Under the pieces are notes generated by a model. It had not been told where the DNA came from. It did not search any database and saw nothing but the letters and a program-made list of their open reading frames with translations. Position numbers and translations under genes: made by a program. A DNA stretch of 64,000 nt from Pollenia angustigena (Eukaryota > Arthropoda > Insecta > Diptera > Polleniidae): NCBI GenBank assembly GCA_930367215.1, contig OV884057.1, positions 251,498,830 to 251,562,829 of the forward strand, given 5' to 3'. Below are positions 31,708 through 43,703 of this stretch, piece by piece (within the stretch, counting starts at the first letter, position 1; each line of letters starts with the position of its first letter).

Positions 31708-34021
31708 ACACGCAGAGAAAAAATATGGTTGGGCATAGTTACGGCAACAACACTATGTTTATTGTAACAATATATTGTTGTCGTACACAAATAATTGTTA
31801 TTTTTATTTAATATCAACAATATTATAGTTACTGTAAACATAAAAATGTTTATCGCAATTATGAATTTGAGTATTGTTGACCGAAAAATAATTATTTTTC
31901 TAACAACTTAATTATGATAACTTTCTAAACATATTATATTTCTCACAACCATATCATGATATATAATAGCCATAACATGATAACTTTCTATACATTTATC
32001 ATATTATGTTAAAGATGCAATCAAACTATTTTTACTCTAATCATATTATGTTAGCGCCATTTGTAAAATAATTTTGAAGCAGTTGTGTCGTTTTTTATAT
32101 GTGAGCGGTTAAACAATTAAAAGATAAAATTCCATAAAAAAATTAAGTTTAAAGAAATTAAAAAATTAAAATATTACCGGCGTTCATTCAAGTATTAGTG
32201 ATGTAATAGTGCAAATGCGAAATATCATAGTTTTTTTGTAAAATCCAACAACAAAACACACAGAGATTTCGTTATATTTTATAAAAGTGCTTCGATATTT
32301 CTGTGGTTTCCATGGGCAACTGCGTATGTCTTAAAACAAATTTTTCAGGAAACACAGAAAAAATTATTGCCGAATTATTTTCAAACAAACGATTGTTTGA
32401 AAATTTTTTTAATTTCTACAAATTTTTTTACTGATTCAATTAAAATTTTTGTTTGATTTTTATTTAACCAACAAAAATGTTGACAACCATTCAAAAATAT
32501 AATACACGCGTTATTGGTTTCAAGTTTTCATAATTTTGTATGAAATATTTAACGGTTTTTAATGTTGTTGTCTTTTTGCATTTTTTTATTTGATCGTAAG
32601 CAACACTTCCTAATGTGAAATATAAGAACTACAACAAAAAACACATACAGTCTATTTTTGGACACTTTAAAAAAGTACAATAGTAAGAAAGATGAAGAGG
32701 TTTGAAGTAAAAAAAAAAAATGTTTCACTCTTTTTAAACAACAGAAACAACAACAACATTATAAGAAACAAAATAAATTTTTGGTTGGTTTCAAAGTTGG
32801 TTAAAAAAAAACCAAAATCCCGTATTCAATTTTTTCAAACTGTTTGCTTAAATACATCAAATACATAAATATAATGATGACGAAAAACATATCGAGTCGG
32901 TCTGTCGCCGTTTTTGGGTTACATTTCTTCTTCATTAACAAAGGGAAGGATACAGCAACAGTGAGTGATGACGAAAAACATTGTGTGTATAAAAAAAGAA
33001 CTTCGTTCAAAAATTATTCCAACAAAAAAATGTGTCTCAAAGCCAGCCGGCCGCTCTGCTCTCTCTGCCATCATCTTCTAACACAGTGCCTGCTTGTGTG
33101 CGCATCATTGCTTGTGCAAAAACCTGTTTTTTTTTTTTTTTGATTTTGAAATTTAGTATATGAATTTCAGTAAACTTTTTGTTTGATTCAGTTAAATTAT
33201 TTGTTTGAAAAAATCAGTGTTTTTTCAATAAACAAAATGCAAATAAATTGTTTGAATATGCGAATTTGTTTATAGGACCGATTTCAGACAAAAAATTGTT
33301 TGATTCTACAAATTTTTTGTTTGAATTGGAAAAATAATTTTTTCTGCGAAAGCCGAAAAACCATTCTAGATCAAACCATGGGTTAGGTATTGCAGTTTTA
33401 AAACTTTGTCAGTACGTTAAAAAATCGGAATTGATCCATCTTTTTTTCAAAAAAATGTAAAGAGCGTTCAAAATTAGGCAATATGGCATCAAAATCTTAA
33501 AATCGAAAAAATGGGCACACGCCGTTGCCCATGAAAACCACAGATTTTTCATTTGCCCTTTTGCAAGCCTTATATTGAACTCCGCTATTTGATTAACATT
33601 AAGAAAAATTGTAAAAAGCCACAAAATAAAAAATCGATACAAAAATATTTTAATTTATTTTGTATTTTTATGACAGCTATGAGAGGTGCTGTATCATAAT
33701 ATGATTGCTTCTTAATTTATTATGATTAACATGATGATAATATGATTACTTCTTCGCTTATTATGATTAACATGTCAATAATATGATTAGTACTTAACTT
33801 ATTATGATTAGCATGACAATAATTTGATTACTTCTTAACTTAGTATGATTAACACAATAATAATATGATTAAGGGAAAAATATTATGATGTAATAGTACG
33901 AGTATATTTAGTCATAATATGATTCAATAATAATCTTAATATGGTGACTACAATCATAATTCTTATCATAATATGTTGCTCTTAGAATATGTTTACCACA
34001 ACCATGTTTTTTCTTTGCGTG
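31708..34021 (+). mobile_element. Inverted-pair element, left copy (A)
   Basis: Begins ACACGCAGAGAAAAAATATG and ends with the inverse CATGTTTTTTCTTTGCGTG. Its sequence is the near-exact reverse complement of 34230-35552, with the exception of the 995-bp insertion at 32353-33347. The distal part contains several TAATCATATTAT... motifs at roughly 50-bp spacing. No coding frame. Real length without the insertion is about 1.3 kb. Confidence 0.85.
32353..33347. mobile_element. 995-bp element inserted in copy A
   Basis: Ends CACAGAAAAAATTATT and AATAATTTTTTCTGC form an imperfect inverted repeat; GAAA lies on both flanks (32349-32352 and 33348-33351). Copy B at about 34908-34935 preserves the uninterrupted site, which fixes the limits. 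TTTGTTTGAA motifs are repeated near both ends. No convincing coding frame. Confidence 0.85.
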
Positions 34022-34229
34022 CATCTACTTAGCTGGAACAACAACCTATAACGAAACTGATAGAAGGCAAAATAACAATACTGAATAGATCGAAATCTTA
34101 AAAGGGAAGACGCAAAAACAACTGCAAGAATCGTGCCAGATGGAGATGCGTTGTGGAATCTATATGCTCCCAAAGGGGTTAATGGAGAACAAAAATTATA
34201 CAGACAAACACATGTTTAACCCATATGAT
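34022..34229. other. 208-bp unique centre between inverted copies
   Basis: Not palindromic. A short plus-strand frame (near 34120-34220) reads QLQESCQMEMRCGIYMLPKG and could be a scrap of a captured coding sequence. Not recognised. Confidence 0.4.
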
Positions 34230-35552
34230 ACACGCAAAGAAAAAACATGGTTGTGGTAAACATATTCTAAGAGCAACATATTATGATAAGAATTATGATT
34301 GTAGTCACCATATTAAGATTATTATTGAATCATATTATGACTAAATATACTCGTACTATTACATCATAATATTTTTCCCTTAATCATATTATTATTCTGT
34401 TAATCATACTAAGTTAAGAAGTAATCAAATTATTGTCATGTTAATCATAATAAGCTAAGAAATGAATCATATTATTGTCATGTTAATCATAATAAGCTAA
34501 GAAGTAATCATATTATCATCATGTTAATCATAATAAATTTAGAAGCAATCATATTATGATACATAGCTGTCATGGCTGTCATAGCTGTCATAAAAATACA
34601 AAATAAATTAAAATATTTTTGCATCGATTTTTTATTTTGTGGCTTTTTACAATTTTTCTTTATGTTAATCAAATAGCGGAGTTCAATATAAGGCTTGCAA
34701 AAGAGCCAATGCAAAATCTGTGGTTTTCATGGGCAACCGCGTGTGTCCATTTTTTTCGATTTTAAGATGTTGAGGCCATATTGCCTAATTTTGAATGCCC
34801 TTTACATTTTTTTGAAAAAAAGGTGGATAAATTCCGATTTTTTAACGTAATGACATAGTATAAAAAGTCCAATACCAAGCCCATTTGATCTTGAATGGGT
34901 TTTCGGCTTTCCTAAAGCATTTGTTTTAAGACAAACGCCGTTGCCCATGAAAATCACAGAAATATCGTAGCACTTTTATAAAATAAAATAAAATCTCTGT
35001 GTGTTTTGTGGTTGGATTTTACAAAAAAACTATGATATTTTGGATTTGCACTATTACATCACTAATACTTGATTGAACTCCGCTAATATTTTAATTTTTT
35101 AATTTCTTTAACTTATTTTTTATGGAATTTTATTTTTTAATTGTTTAACCGCTCACAAATTAAAAAAAACGACACAACTGCTTCAAAATTATTTTACAAA
35201 TGGCGCTGACATAATATGATTAGAGTAAAAATAGTTTGATTGCATCTTTAACATAATATGATAAATGTATAGAAAGTTATCATGTTATGGCTATTAAATA
35301 TCATGATATGGTTGTGAGAAATATAATATGTTTAGAAAGTTATCATAATTAAGTTGTTAGAAAAATAATTATTTTTCGGTCAACAATACTCAAATTCATA
35401 ATTGCGATAAACATTGATATGTTTACAGTAACTTTAATATTGTTGATATTTAATAAAAAATATCAATTATTTGTTTACGACAACAATATATTGTTACATT
35501 AAACATAGTGTTGTTGCCGTAACAATGCCCAACCATATTTTTTCTCTGCGTG
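34230..35552 (-). mobile_element. Inverted-pair element, right copy (B)
   Basis: Starts ACACGCAAAGAAAAAACATG and ends CATATTTTTTCTCTGCGTGT. It is the reverse complement of copy A with high identity and lacks the 995-bp insertion. Both copies together make a palindrome of almost 4 kb with a 208-bp unique centre. Confidence 0.85.
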
Positions 35553-35857
35553 TAGAGTAGTCTTTTCTCAGGGTTTGAATTGCGCTTAATCCAAATCTAT
35601 ACTTAGAATTCAACCTCTGTAAATCTTATTCTAAGATATCTTAGCCTAAAGTTAAGAATTCCAAGTTCACGCTGCATTCATGTTATTTTCGCTATGAATG
35701 CAAATTCCAAGGATTTTTTGCTGCACTTCGCTTTCGTTTTACAAAAAACTGACAAAAAGCTATAGAAAAAAATCTCAAGAAAACATTTAAAAAGTAAATT
35801 TTATTAGTCGTAAACGTTTTTTCAGGTTAAGATATCTCTAAGAAGCAACAACATATC

Positions 35858-36103
35858 GACCCCTTTGCGCGAAATTATCGTATGTTACAAAAATCAAATT
35901 TTACAGGAGAGCCATTTTTCTACTTTTCTATGCTATCACTTGCAATATCAAAATGAAAATATACATTCAATTTTTGGAGCAACGAAATGGAATTCGCCTA
36001 CAATATTTTGTCAGGTGACGTCTTTTTGAATGTAGAACAAGATTGCATCAAAAACTCAATTTCGAAAAAATTGGCATTAACGATAATTTCGCGCAAAGGG
36101 GTC
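35858..36103. mobile_element. 246-bp MITE with GACCCCTTTGCGCG ends
   Basis: Perfect inverted ends GACCCCTTTGCGCGAAATT and the inverse, extending to ATCGT (24 bp). Interior non-coding. No clear target duplication. Confidence 0.85.
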
Positions 36104-36237
36104 TAAAAAAGGTTTAACTTTTATTTTAAGGCCAATTGGTAGAAATTTCAGACGTAAAATTATACTGATAAAGATGATTTTTTTTAAATTAAAGCTAACA
36201 TATCTCGAAAACCTGATGGACATAGAGAAATTCTGAG

Positions 36238-36507
36238 CTAAGTCTGAGTTCATACGGCTCATGTCTTATTGACAAGATTCTTCCTTTTTCTTTTTTGAAC
36301 ATGAATTGGCGTTCAAATGATTCATGTCATGTTGACTACATGTTTTTTATGATATTGAAAACAATAACAAAATTAAACAAAGAATGAAAAAGCAAAACGT
36401 AAAGACAGAACATGCATCAGTGTACTCGTTTCTTTTCCCCTCGTACCTCTCGCCTATAAAGTAGCAATCATTTCAATAAGACATGAGCCGTATGAGCACA
36501 GACTAAG
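36238..36507. mobile_element. 270-bp inverted-repeat element
   Basis: Left arm TCATACGGCTCATGTCTTAT and right arm, its inverse, with two mismatches outside it (about 34 bp in all). The interior has no gene. It lies only 134 bp from the previous MITE. Confidence 0.78.
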
Positions 36508-36509
36508 AT

Positions 36510-37380
36510 TTGGATTCAGCGCAAAAATACAGTCTTGTTCCAGGGTTTCGACTTTTTCCAAATTTTGCCGGCCTGTGTAATTAACACTTTGGCAACTCTT
36601 GGCAGTTATAAAAAATGGGTTAATCTAAAAACCTTTAAAAAACAAAAACAGACATTTTTACACTTAAAAAAGTTCCCTTTTGACTTTGTTTTTCTTCTCT
36701 GTAATTAAAACGTCTTGTGAATTACTGTCTGCAATTTATTTACTAGTTCTTTTACAAATTAATTATTTTTTTTACATTTCTCAAATATTTTTTCGTTTTA
36801 TTTTCTGTTTGCTTAATAATTTGTGGCCAAATGTCTGTCTGTCAGTTTGTCTTTAGCAACTTTGTACGTTTGGCGCAACATTGAGTTGAATTCTTTTACT
36901 CTTTTCTTTACTTATTTGTTATTTATGATCTTCTTAATACAAATACAGTTTAAATGGAAGTTGATTACTTATTATTACTGCAACTGCAAATTGTAAATTA
37001 AGAAAAACTCAAAAGAAAGCAAGCAAAACAAACAGGTGAAACGAACAAAAACACAAGCAACAGCAAAAAACAAATTGAAGGAAACTTACAAACATCCTGT
37101 TAAGAAAAATTATTGTTTGTTTTATTTTTGTTTTTAACTTTCTTGGATTACAACTGCATTTTAATTTGTGGAAATTGGATGAGTGAGTGAACAAACGGAT
37201 GAAAAAAGCAAAATGCGAGTGCATTTATGCGGTACAATAGAGCGTGAATTATACGCACGTAGTTACATGCATGTGCATGTTTTTTTTTACAAGAGTTGAC
37301 ATTATGTGATGTGATGCTGGCTGACTGCTTATTATTTCGAAGATTTTTTTTTTATTTTTAAAAAAAACGAGGCACCTTGA
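36510..37380. other. AT-rich non-coding stretch
   Basis: No protein signature, no repeat structure that I could define. Confidence 0.55.
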
Positions 37381-37384
37381 ACTA

Positions 37385-37665
37385 TTTTGTTAAATAAAAT
37401 CTATTGTATCAACAACATTTTTCTATGGAAAATTTGTTTGTGTTAATAAATTATCTGCAGAAACCTTATCGTATCAAAAAAATTTTTTTTATAGAAAACT
37501 TAAATATACTGTAGAAAACTTGTCGAATCTATACATTTTTTATAGATTCGAAAAGATAAGCATCGATAAATATTCATAAGAAAACATGTCGTACCTTTTA
37601 ATTTTCTGTAGAAATCTGATCGTATCAATAGAAACTTAATCGTAAGATAAATTTTTTTTTCAAAC
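37385..37665. repeat. Degenerate short tandem repeat (AGAAAACTTGTCGTATC type)
   Basis: Variants of TGTAGAAAACTTGTCGTATC recur at irregular 35-60-bp spacing. Similar in style to the arrays at 51180-52420. Confidence 0.6.
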
Positions 37666-37919
37666 TTAACTCAAAAAAATTAATTCTTCAGAAATAAAAA
37701 AAAAACAGTTTTTGACCTAAAAAATATGGTTAAAAATAAATCTTTGGACCATTTAAAAGAAAATCCATACAGATTATGATTTAAAAAGTTTTTTTTTTTA
37801 ATAATTAGTATTGTGGTTATTTTTGTTGAACTATGATGGTCCAAAAAATAGATAATCATTCAAAAAGCAAATTTCGATCTACCAAAGGTTAAAATACAAT
37901 TTGGTTTAAGGATTGATGT

Positions 37920-38060
37920 TTGACTAATGACGTCAGCAGTCGTCGATGGCTGCGAGTGTAAGACGGCAAATCCCTCTGAAGACATCGAGTGGTTTCTATC
38001 GAAACATGTCAGAGTAACCTGCCGGCCAGGCTTCGAGGCCCAGCCACAGTCAAGAATGAA
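37920..38060. other. GC-richer island of unknown origin
   Basis: About 140 bp (ATGACGTCAGCAGTCGTCGATG ... GCTTCGAGGCCCAGCC) stand out from the AT-rich surroundings. Possibly the 3' end of a LINE; no frame is long enough to say. Confidence 0.35.
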
Positions 38061-38339
38061 AAATTATCAATAACAATTTTAATTAATTTTCATGTTGTAA
38101 AATTCCTATCTTCGTAAAAAATAATTTAATGAAAATTAAATTTGATGGACTTAAGCCTAAATAAAAAATATAAAATTTTTTTTTAAATATTTATACACTA
38201 AATAACACAGGTCAACAGCAAAAAAGGGCTTGAATAACTACTATATAGATTTGATGCAGCATGGCTACCTAAATACAAAAATGGTAACATTTTTCAATTC
38301 TAAAAATAATTTTTTTTTTAAATAATTTTTAAGTAAAAT

Positions 38340-39245
38340 TGTCAATATTTTGAGACATTTCTCCATAATGCCATAATGGCTTTATGTCTCAATCCAAACG
38401 GACATAAAGCCATAATTTTGATATGGCCTAAAGTCTCATATCAATTTTAGTGGAATGGGACATAAAGCCATTATGGTGTTATGTCCCATTTGATGTGTTG
38501 CGTTACAAATGCTTATATGGTATAACAAAGACCTGCTTCGCTTACTAAAGCTTCGCTGTATAGCGGGCCTTCGGCCGGGCGCAAGGATTTTCTCCTCCAT
38601 AGTATAACAAACACGGGCTTCGCTTACTAAAGCTTCTCTGTATAGCCGGCCTTTGGGCGGACGCAAGAATTTTCTCCTTTATGGGATAACAAGTACCGAT
38701 TTCGCTAAGTAAAGCTTCTAAAATCTGTCTTGTTTCCGAACGAAGGCCGTTTACGCAGAGAAGCTTTAGGTAGCGAAGCCGGTGTTTGTTATACCATAAG
38801 AGAGAAAATCCTTGCGCCCGGCCGAAGGCCGGCTATGCAGAGAAGCTTTAGTTAGCGTCTTTGTTATACCATAGAGGAGAAAATGATTGGGTCTGGCCGA
38901 AGGCCGTCTATGCAGAGAAGCTCTAGTTAGCGTAGCTTTTTCGGGTTTTTTCCATAAATGAACGACGTCCCCAAATTTAGGGGCTTAGTTCATTGGGGAC
39001 TTAGTTCATACCGCCATTTTTGACATAAAACAGGGCGACATGAAACAACAAAGCATTTTCTACATGAAATAGGGGGAATTACAATCATTATCAAAAATAT
39101 GGCTTTATGTCTCATTTTACGGAAAAAATTTATGGCGTTAAGTCCCATTATATTGAGACTTAATGGCATATGCCCTTATGTCTCAATGGAATGGGCCTTG
39201 GCGCCATATGGCTGTATGTCCTATGGCTTTGTGACACCCCACCTT
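38340..39245. repeat. Foldback cluster: GACATAAAGCCAT motifs around inverted 100-bp units
   Basis: The centre (38515-38945) has units of about 100 bp containing GCAAGGATTTTCTCC, TATAACAAA, GCTTCGC, AAAGCTTCTC and GGCCTTCGG. About three are in one orientation and about three inverted. Both sides (38360-38490 and 39100-39235) carry repeated GACATAAAGCCATAA or its inverse. The whole can fold into a long hairpin, as foldback-type elements do. No coding frame. A lone unit is at 26930-27055. Confidence 0.8.
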
Positions 39246-39970
39246 TCTCCACTTATATTATCATAACTCAAAAACAACTTGTCCGATTTTGTTAAAATAA
39301 ATCTACAAAAATCATGATTTACAATATCTTAAAATGATGTATACAAATATTTTTAATGCGATCAATAGTTTCAAAGTTATGAAACAAATTGTTAGCAAAA
39401 AAGTAAAAAAATTGGTAAACAAAATTTTTTTTCGGAAGAAAAAAATCTGGAAAAAATCGAAAACGGCAAAAGGTATTATATTTTATTTATTTGTAGTAAA
39501 GCTACATATCATGTGAATTAAAAAAGATATGGATCATGAAAATCGGTGCATGGTTAAGGTTTTTAATTACAATTAATTGAAGCTGTCGCATATTTACAAG
39601 CACTGTAGAAAATGGTATAATGAAAATGCAGAACACAGAAACACAGGTGCATTATACGACCCGGATTTCGGCAAACCCTCTTTACATGTAGAAAATTGTT
39701 TGGAAAAAAACCTTAATGACATTTTTATGATTTTCAAAATTAAAAAAATAAGTAATAAACCAAAGGTTGTTTTACGATTGCGGTAGCAAACTGATAAACG
39801 CTCATAAATGTCCGTGCTGAAATGCTCTTTTTTCCGTTGGCTACTTGTAACGGATGATTTTTTTGCATAACATTCCTTAATGTTTTTTATGATTCTTGGG
39901 AATAAGAAACAAATTTGCAGCACACACAAACTGTACCCACATGAAGGGTTATCCCAAATTATAGTATAAG

Positions 39971-40010
39971 TATTTATAAGAGCTCCTTGAGCTCTATAAG
40001 AGTCATTCAG
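39971..40010 (+). promoter_or_regulatory. Possible core promoter of the L1 gene
   Basis: TATTTATAAG at 39971-39980 lies about 25-30 bp upstream of AGTCATTCAG, an initiator-like sequence. The ATG of the gene is at 40047. A second TATAAG is at 39995-40000. Prediction from motif only. Confidence 0.35.
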
Positions 40011-40046
40011 CTTACAAGTTAAAACAATTTACAAGTATTAATAAAA

Positions 40047-41795
40047 ATGAGCAAGAAAGCCAGAACATTTTTATGTAAAAACAATCCGGATTCATTTTGT
40101 TATGTGTGCGGCCAATATATCACCGAGAAAAAACGTAACTGCTTTCTAACTTCATTGCAAAAGTCATATGAAGATTGTTATAATATATATCCGCACAATT
40201 TGAACCAGCATTGGACACCCAGTACCATATGTATTTCATGTCGATTGAATTTATCTATGAGGTTTTCTAATGTAAAGTAAGTATAGGTTAATACATTTGG
40301 AATATTTCATACTTAAAGTATTTCTTAATTAAATTTTGAAATTTTTTTCATCCCATTGTTATTTTTGTTTATGTACAAAAGCCGGCTTCGGAAAACATAT
40401 GCGATGGTCTTACCCCACGAGGTCTGCTGATGGGTTTACACTTGCAGTTCTACATTCACCAGAAATGAAATGTGCTGAAGATCAGGGTCCAAGCTCTAGT
40501 CAAGTGCTTTCATCTTCACCAGGGCACTTAACCTCAAGTATGTGTTCCAAATCAGAAAGTTCAAATTCAGCACTGCTATCTACATCTGAAAATGACGAGT
40601 TTATCCCACACAAAAATTTCTCGCCGAGACCATGGAATCAAGACCAGCTTAATGATGTAATTAGAGACCTTGGATTGTCGAAAAGGTCTTCGGAATTACT
40701 TGCGTCCCGGATGAAAGAAACAAATCTCATAACAAAAGAAACAAAAGTTTCGTATTACTCGAGAAGAAGGCTTACTTCATTATTTTGTTGAAGAGGATGA
40801 TTTTGTGTACTGCACAGATATTTCTGGTTTGATGACTGCCATGGGCTTCCAGAGATACGATTCAAACGAATGGTGTTTATTTATCGACTCATCAAAACGT
40901 AGCTTGAAGCGTGTCCTTTTGCATAATGGAAATAAATTTCACTCCTTGCCGATCGCACATTCAACCAAAGTAAAAGAAGAATACTCTGTAACTGCATTGG
41001 TCATGAAGAAGATAAAGTATAATGAACATAACTGGGTAATTTGTGTTGATCTTAAGGTGGTAAATTTCCTCTTGGGGTCAACAAAGTGGCTTTACCAAAT
41101 ACCCTTGCTTTTTATGTTTATGGGACAGCAGAGCTAAAGCAGAACATTGGAAGAGAAAACAATGGCCTTCTAGGGAAACACTGGTTCCAGGTATGCCAAA
41201 TGTTATAAATGTGGCTCTAGTGCCCCGAGATCGGATCATATTACCCCCTCTTCACATTAAACTTGGTCTTATGAAACAATATGTTAAAGCACTTAACAAA
41301 GATAGTAAATGTTTCCAGTATATTTCAAGGAAGTTTCCTAATTTGAGTATTGAAAAGCTTAAAGCAGGCATATTTAATGGCCCACAAATTCGCAAATTGG
41401 TCAAAGATATTGATTTTGTCAGTTCAATGTCAGAAATTGAGAAAAATGCATGGGATTCGTTTGTATGGGTTATTCAAAACTTCTTAGGAAATAACAAGGG
41501 TGATGATTACGTTACGCACGTTGAAGAGATGTTAACTCACTTCCAGAATCTTGGATGCAACATGAGCATCAAAGTACATTACCTGCACAGTCACTTAGAT
41601 AGTTTTCCTGAAAATCTAGGAGACTTGAGTGAGGAACAGGGCGAACAATTCCACCAAGATATCCGTACAATGGAGGAACGATACCAGGGTCGCTGGGATG
41701 CACACATGATGACTGATTTTTGCTGGAGTATTCAGAGTAACACTTCGTTATTCAACAATAGTAGAAAATCAAATAAACGAAAATTCCAGAGTTAG
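40047..41795 (+). pseudogene. Uncharacterised invertebrate multi-copy protein family, lightly damaged copy
   Basis: The start ATG (context AAAATGAGC) begins MSKKARTFLCKNN. The N-terminal Cys/His domain has CYVCGQY, HWTPSTICISC, then, after a break at about 40280 with a GTAAGT-like donor, HCYFCLC. Further on come LNDVIRDLGLSKRSSELLAS, EWCLFIDSSKRSLKRVLLHN, ICVDLKVV, ILPPLHIKLGL, VHYLHSHLDSFPENLG and GEQFHQDIRTMEERYQGRW. I recognise these as a family found repeatedly in insects, spiders and cnidarians, usually multi-copy and uncharacterised. Frameshifts lie near 40770-40800 and 41075; the reading frame just before 41193 (KYPCFLCLWDSRAKAEHW) is the correct continuation. Asp and Glu residues in the CVDLK, HSHLD and GEQFHQD blocks could be catalytic, which is inference. 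Confidence 0.7.
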
Positions 41796-42568
41796 TAGTT
41801 TATAATAATTATTTATTTATTTTCATATTTTATTTCTTATTATAAATTCAAATAATAAAATATAAATTTTCTACTGATTAATGCATTTAAACTTATCCAA
41901 TTCAAATGTTTTTCCGAAGAATAGAAACAGTATTGTAGGTAGGGTTTTGCCAAAAACCATTTTCCATTTTCGATGTGAACATTGCACATATCATGTTTTC
42001 AAAATTCAATAAATCGAAAGAAGAACATTAATTAATCAATTTTATGTATATCGAGAAAAAAACTAAAATTTTGTGAAAATTAGCGAATTCACTTAATTGT
42101 GAATAAATCAATTAATTTTTATGACCGATATCTCATTTTGTTGCTTTTACATATGGCTTTGTGATAAAACAATAAATCTGCACAATTTTTGCCGTTTTCG
42201 ATTTTTCATGATTTTTTTAAAACAAAAATATTTGCCATTTTTACGTAAAAAATATATTTTTGGCTTCAATTTTTTCTTATAACTCCGAAAATAGTGGGCC
42301 GATTGAAACGCGATGTATAAACGGTTTAAAGGCTATGTAAATTTAAATTTTTCTAAATTTATTTTAATAATATCGGACTAACCCTTTATCATTAATTTTA
42401 TTATTAACCGAATTATTTTAAGTTATGCCATTTAGCTGAATTCTTTTCAAGTTTTGGCACTTTTGGCAAATTATAAACTGACACTTGTCTTATATATGTA
42501 AAATCCAACGAACATTTATTTTATCAAAAGTGTCAGAATCCGAATTAAGACTATTGGCATAGCAGTAG

Positions 42569-43150
42569 GGTAAAAACATATGAAATCAACCGAAAATATT
42601 AACATTTCTGACCTCAGCACCTCCAAATTTGATAAGATTTTGTACACATGAGCTATGGATCGGCACAATAATATTTGCCAACTTTCAGACATATAGCCTT
42701 CCAACTTTCAGAATTATGGCCATTCCAAGTTGACAAAAATCAATAGAAATGCACTCAGATGCCTTAACACAATTTTTAATATCTCGAAAAGTATTCATTG
42801 TACATTAATAATAAACGGCTCATTTTACAAACAAAAGCATGCGCCATTCCAAAATTTTTTTTTTTTTAATTTTCGATCAAGGATAATGTAAATAAAAAAG
42901 GACTAAAATTTCCAAAGGATATATCTCGAAAATCAATATTTTTAAAAATTTCAAAAAAATATATGTTAATTCTTATTATGTTTTGTACAAGTCTGCCAAA
43001 TTTCAATGTGGAGTCTTTATTACAACATGAGTAATCAAGAAAAAAGCAGGCGAAGGTTTATGTATTTCATGAAATGTACCAAAATACAAAAAGGTGACAA
43101 ATTACAAAAAGAAGGACAAATCAAATGTAACGGAACTTTTTCGTCTTTTC
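42569..43150 (+). repeat. L2 left inverted repeat
   Basis: Pairs with 46325-46858. The inner 400 bp (from AATGGCCAT... on) are almost complementary, including GCATGCGCCATTCC and CGAGATATATCCTTTGG; the outer 150 bp are more diverged except for the terminal 20 bp. Confidence 0.85.
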
Positions 43151-43703
43151 TTTGCTTAAACTCTTTTTCTCCATTGCTAAGCCTTTAATAAAAAGTACAA
43201 CATAATGTATTATCATTATTAAACACTTTATTACAGCATATTTATTTATTTCTGAAGGATTCCTATTAAAAAATCTGCATCTGCCGAGTAACGCTTGACT
43301 TTAATTTTTTTTTATCTACAGGTTCAATAGAATGCAGCTTTTGAGTTCCAGGAATAGTACGCAAATCTTTAAAACGAATTTGAAGGGACCGTGCTTCTTC
43401 TTCGTGGTCTTTTAGTGTTAAAAACTCGAAATTACAGTTCAAAAGATTTTGCAGGCACCATTCATTTAATTGTTTTGGAGTAGTTATTTGACCTTGTAAT
43501 GGCCGCTGTAAACTAGCTCGACGTGCCTCTCTCTTTACGGTACCTCCAAGACCGTCACTTGGGCCTTTTCCATGGCTTGTTGCAAAAAAATGCCACTCAG
43601 CATTACATCCAAAATCTTTCATATGATAACATAAATTGATAAAGTTCTTTTTATTTTCAAACTGGGCAGCACTACCGTCTGAAAAATACGTGATTTTCTT
43701 TGG

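Larger units (their letters stand above)
39250..42475 (+). mobile_element. Long-inverted-repeat element L1 with one gene
   Basis: About 300 bp at the left (39255-39560) and the right (42110-42470) are related as diverged inverted repeats. GTCCGATTTTGTTAAAATAAA at 39281-39302 answers the inverse near 42350-42390, and AATCGAAAACGGCAAAA near 39456 answers its inverse near 42195. A single multi-part gene (40047-41795) lies between. Exact ends and target duplication were not found. The architecture is like that of the neighbour at 42569-46858. Confidence 0.65.

Noticed and set aside
33680..33900. Regular repeats with similar spacing (TAATCATATTAT), considered as a CRISPR-like array
   Set aside because: Spacers are not unique, units are degenerate, the whole is mirrored in the inverted copy at 34380-34560, and the genome is clearly animal.
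39594..39929. Minus-strand frame of 111 codons
   Set aside because: Opposite to the L1 gene region and partly in its inverted repeat; no recognisable motif.
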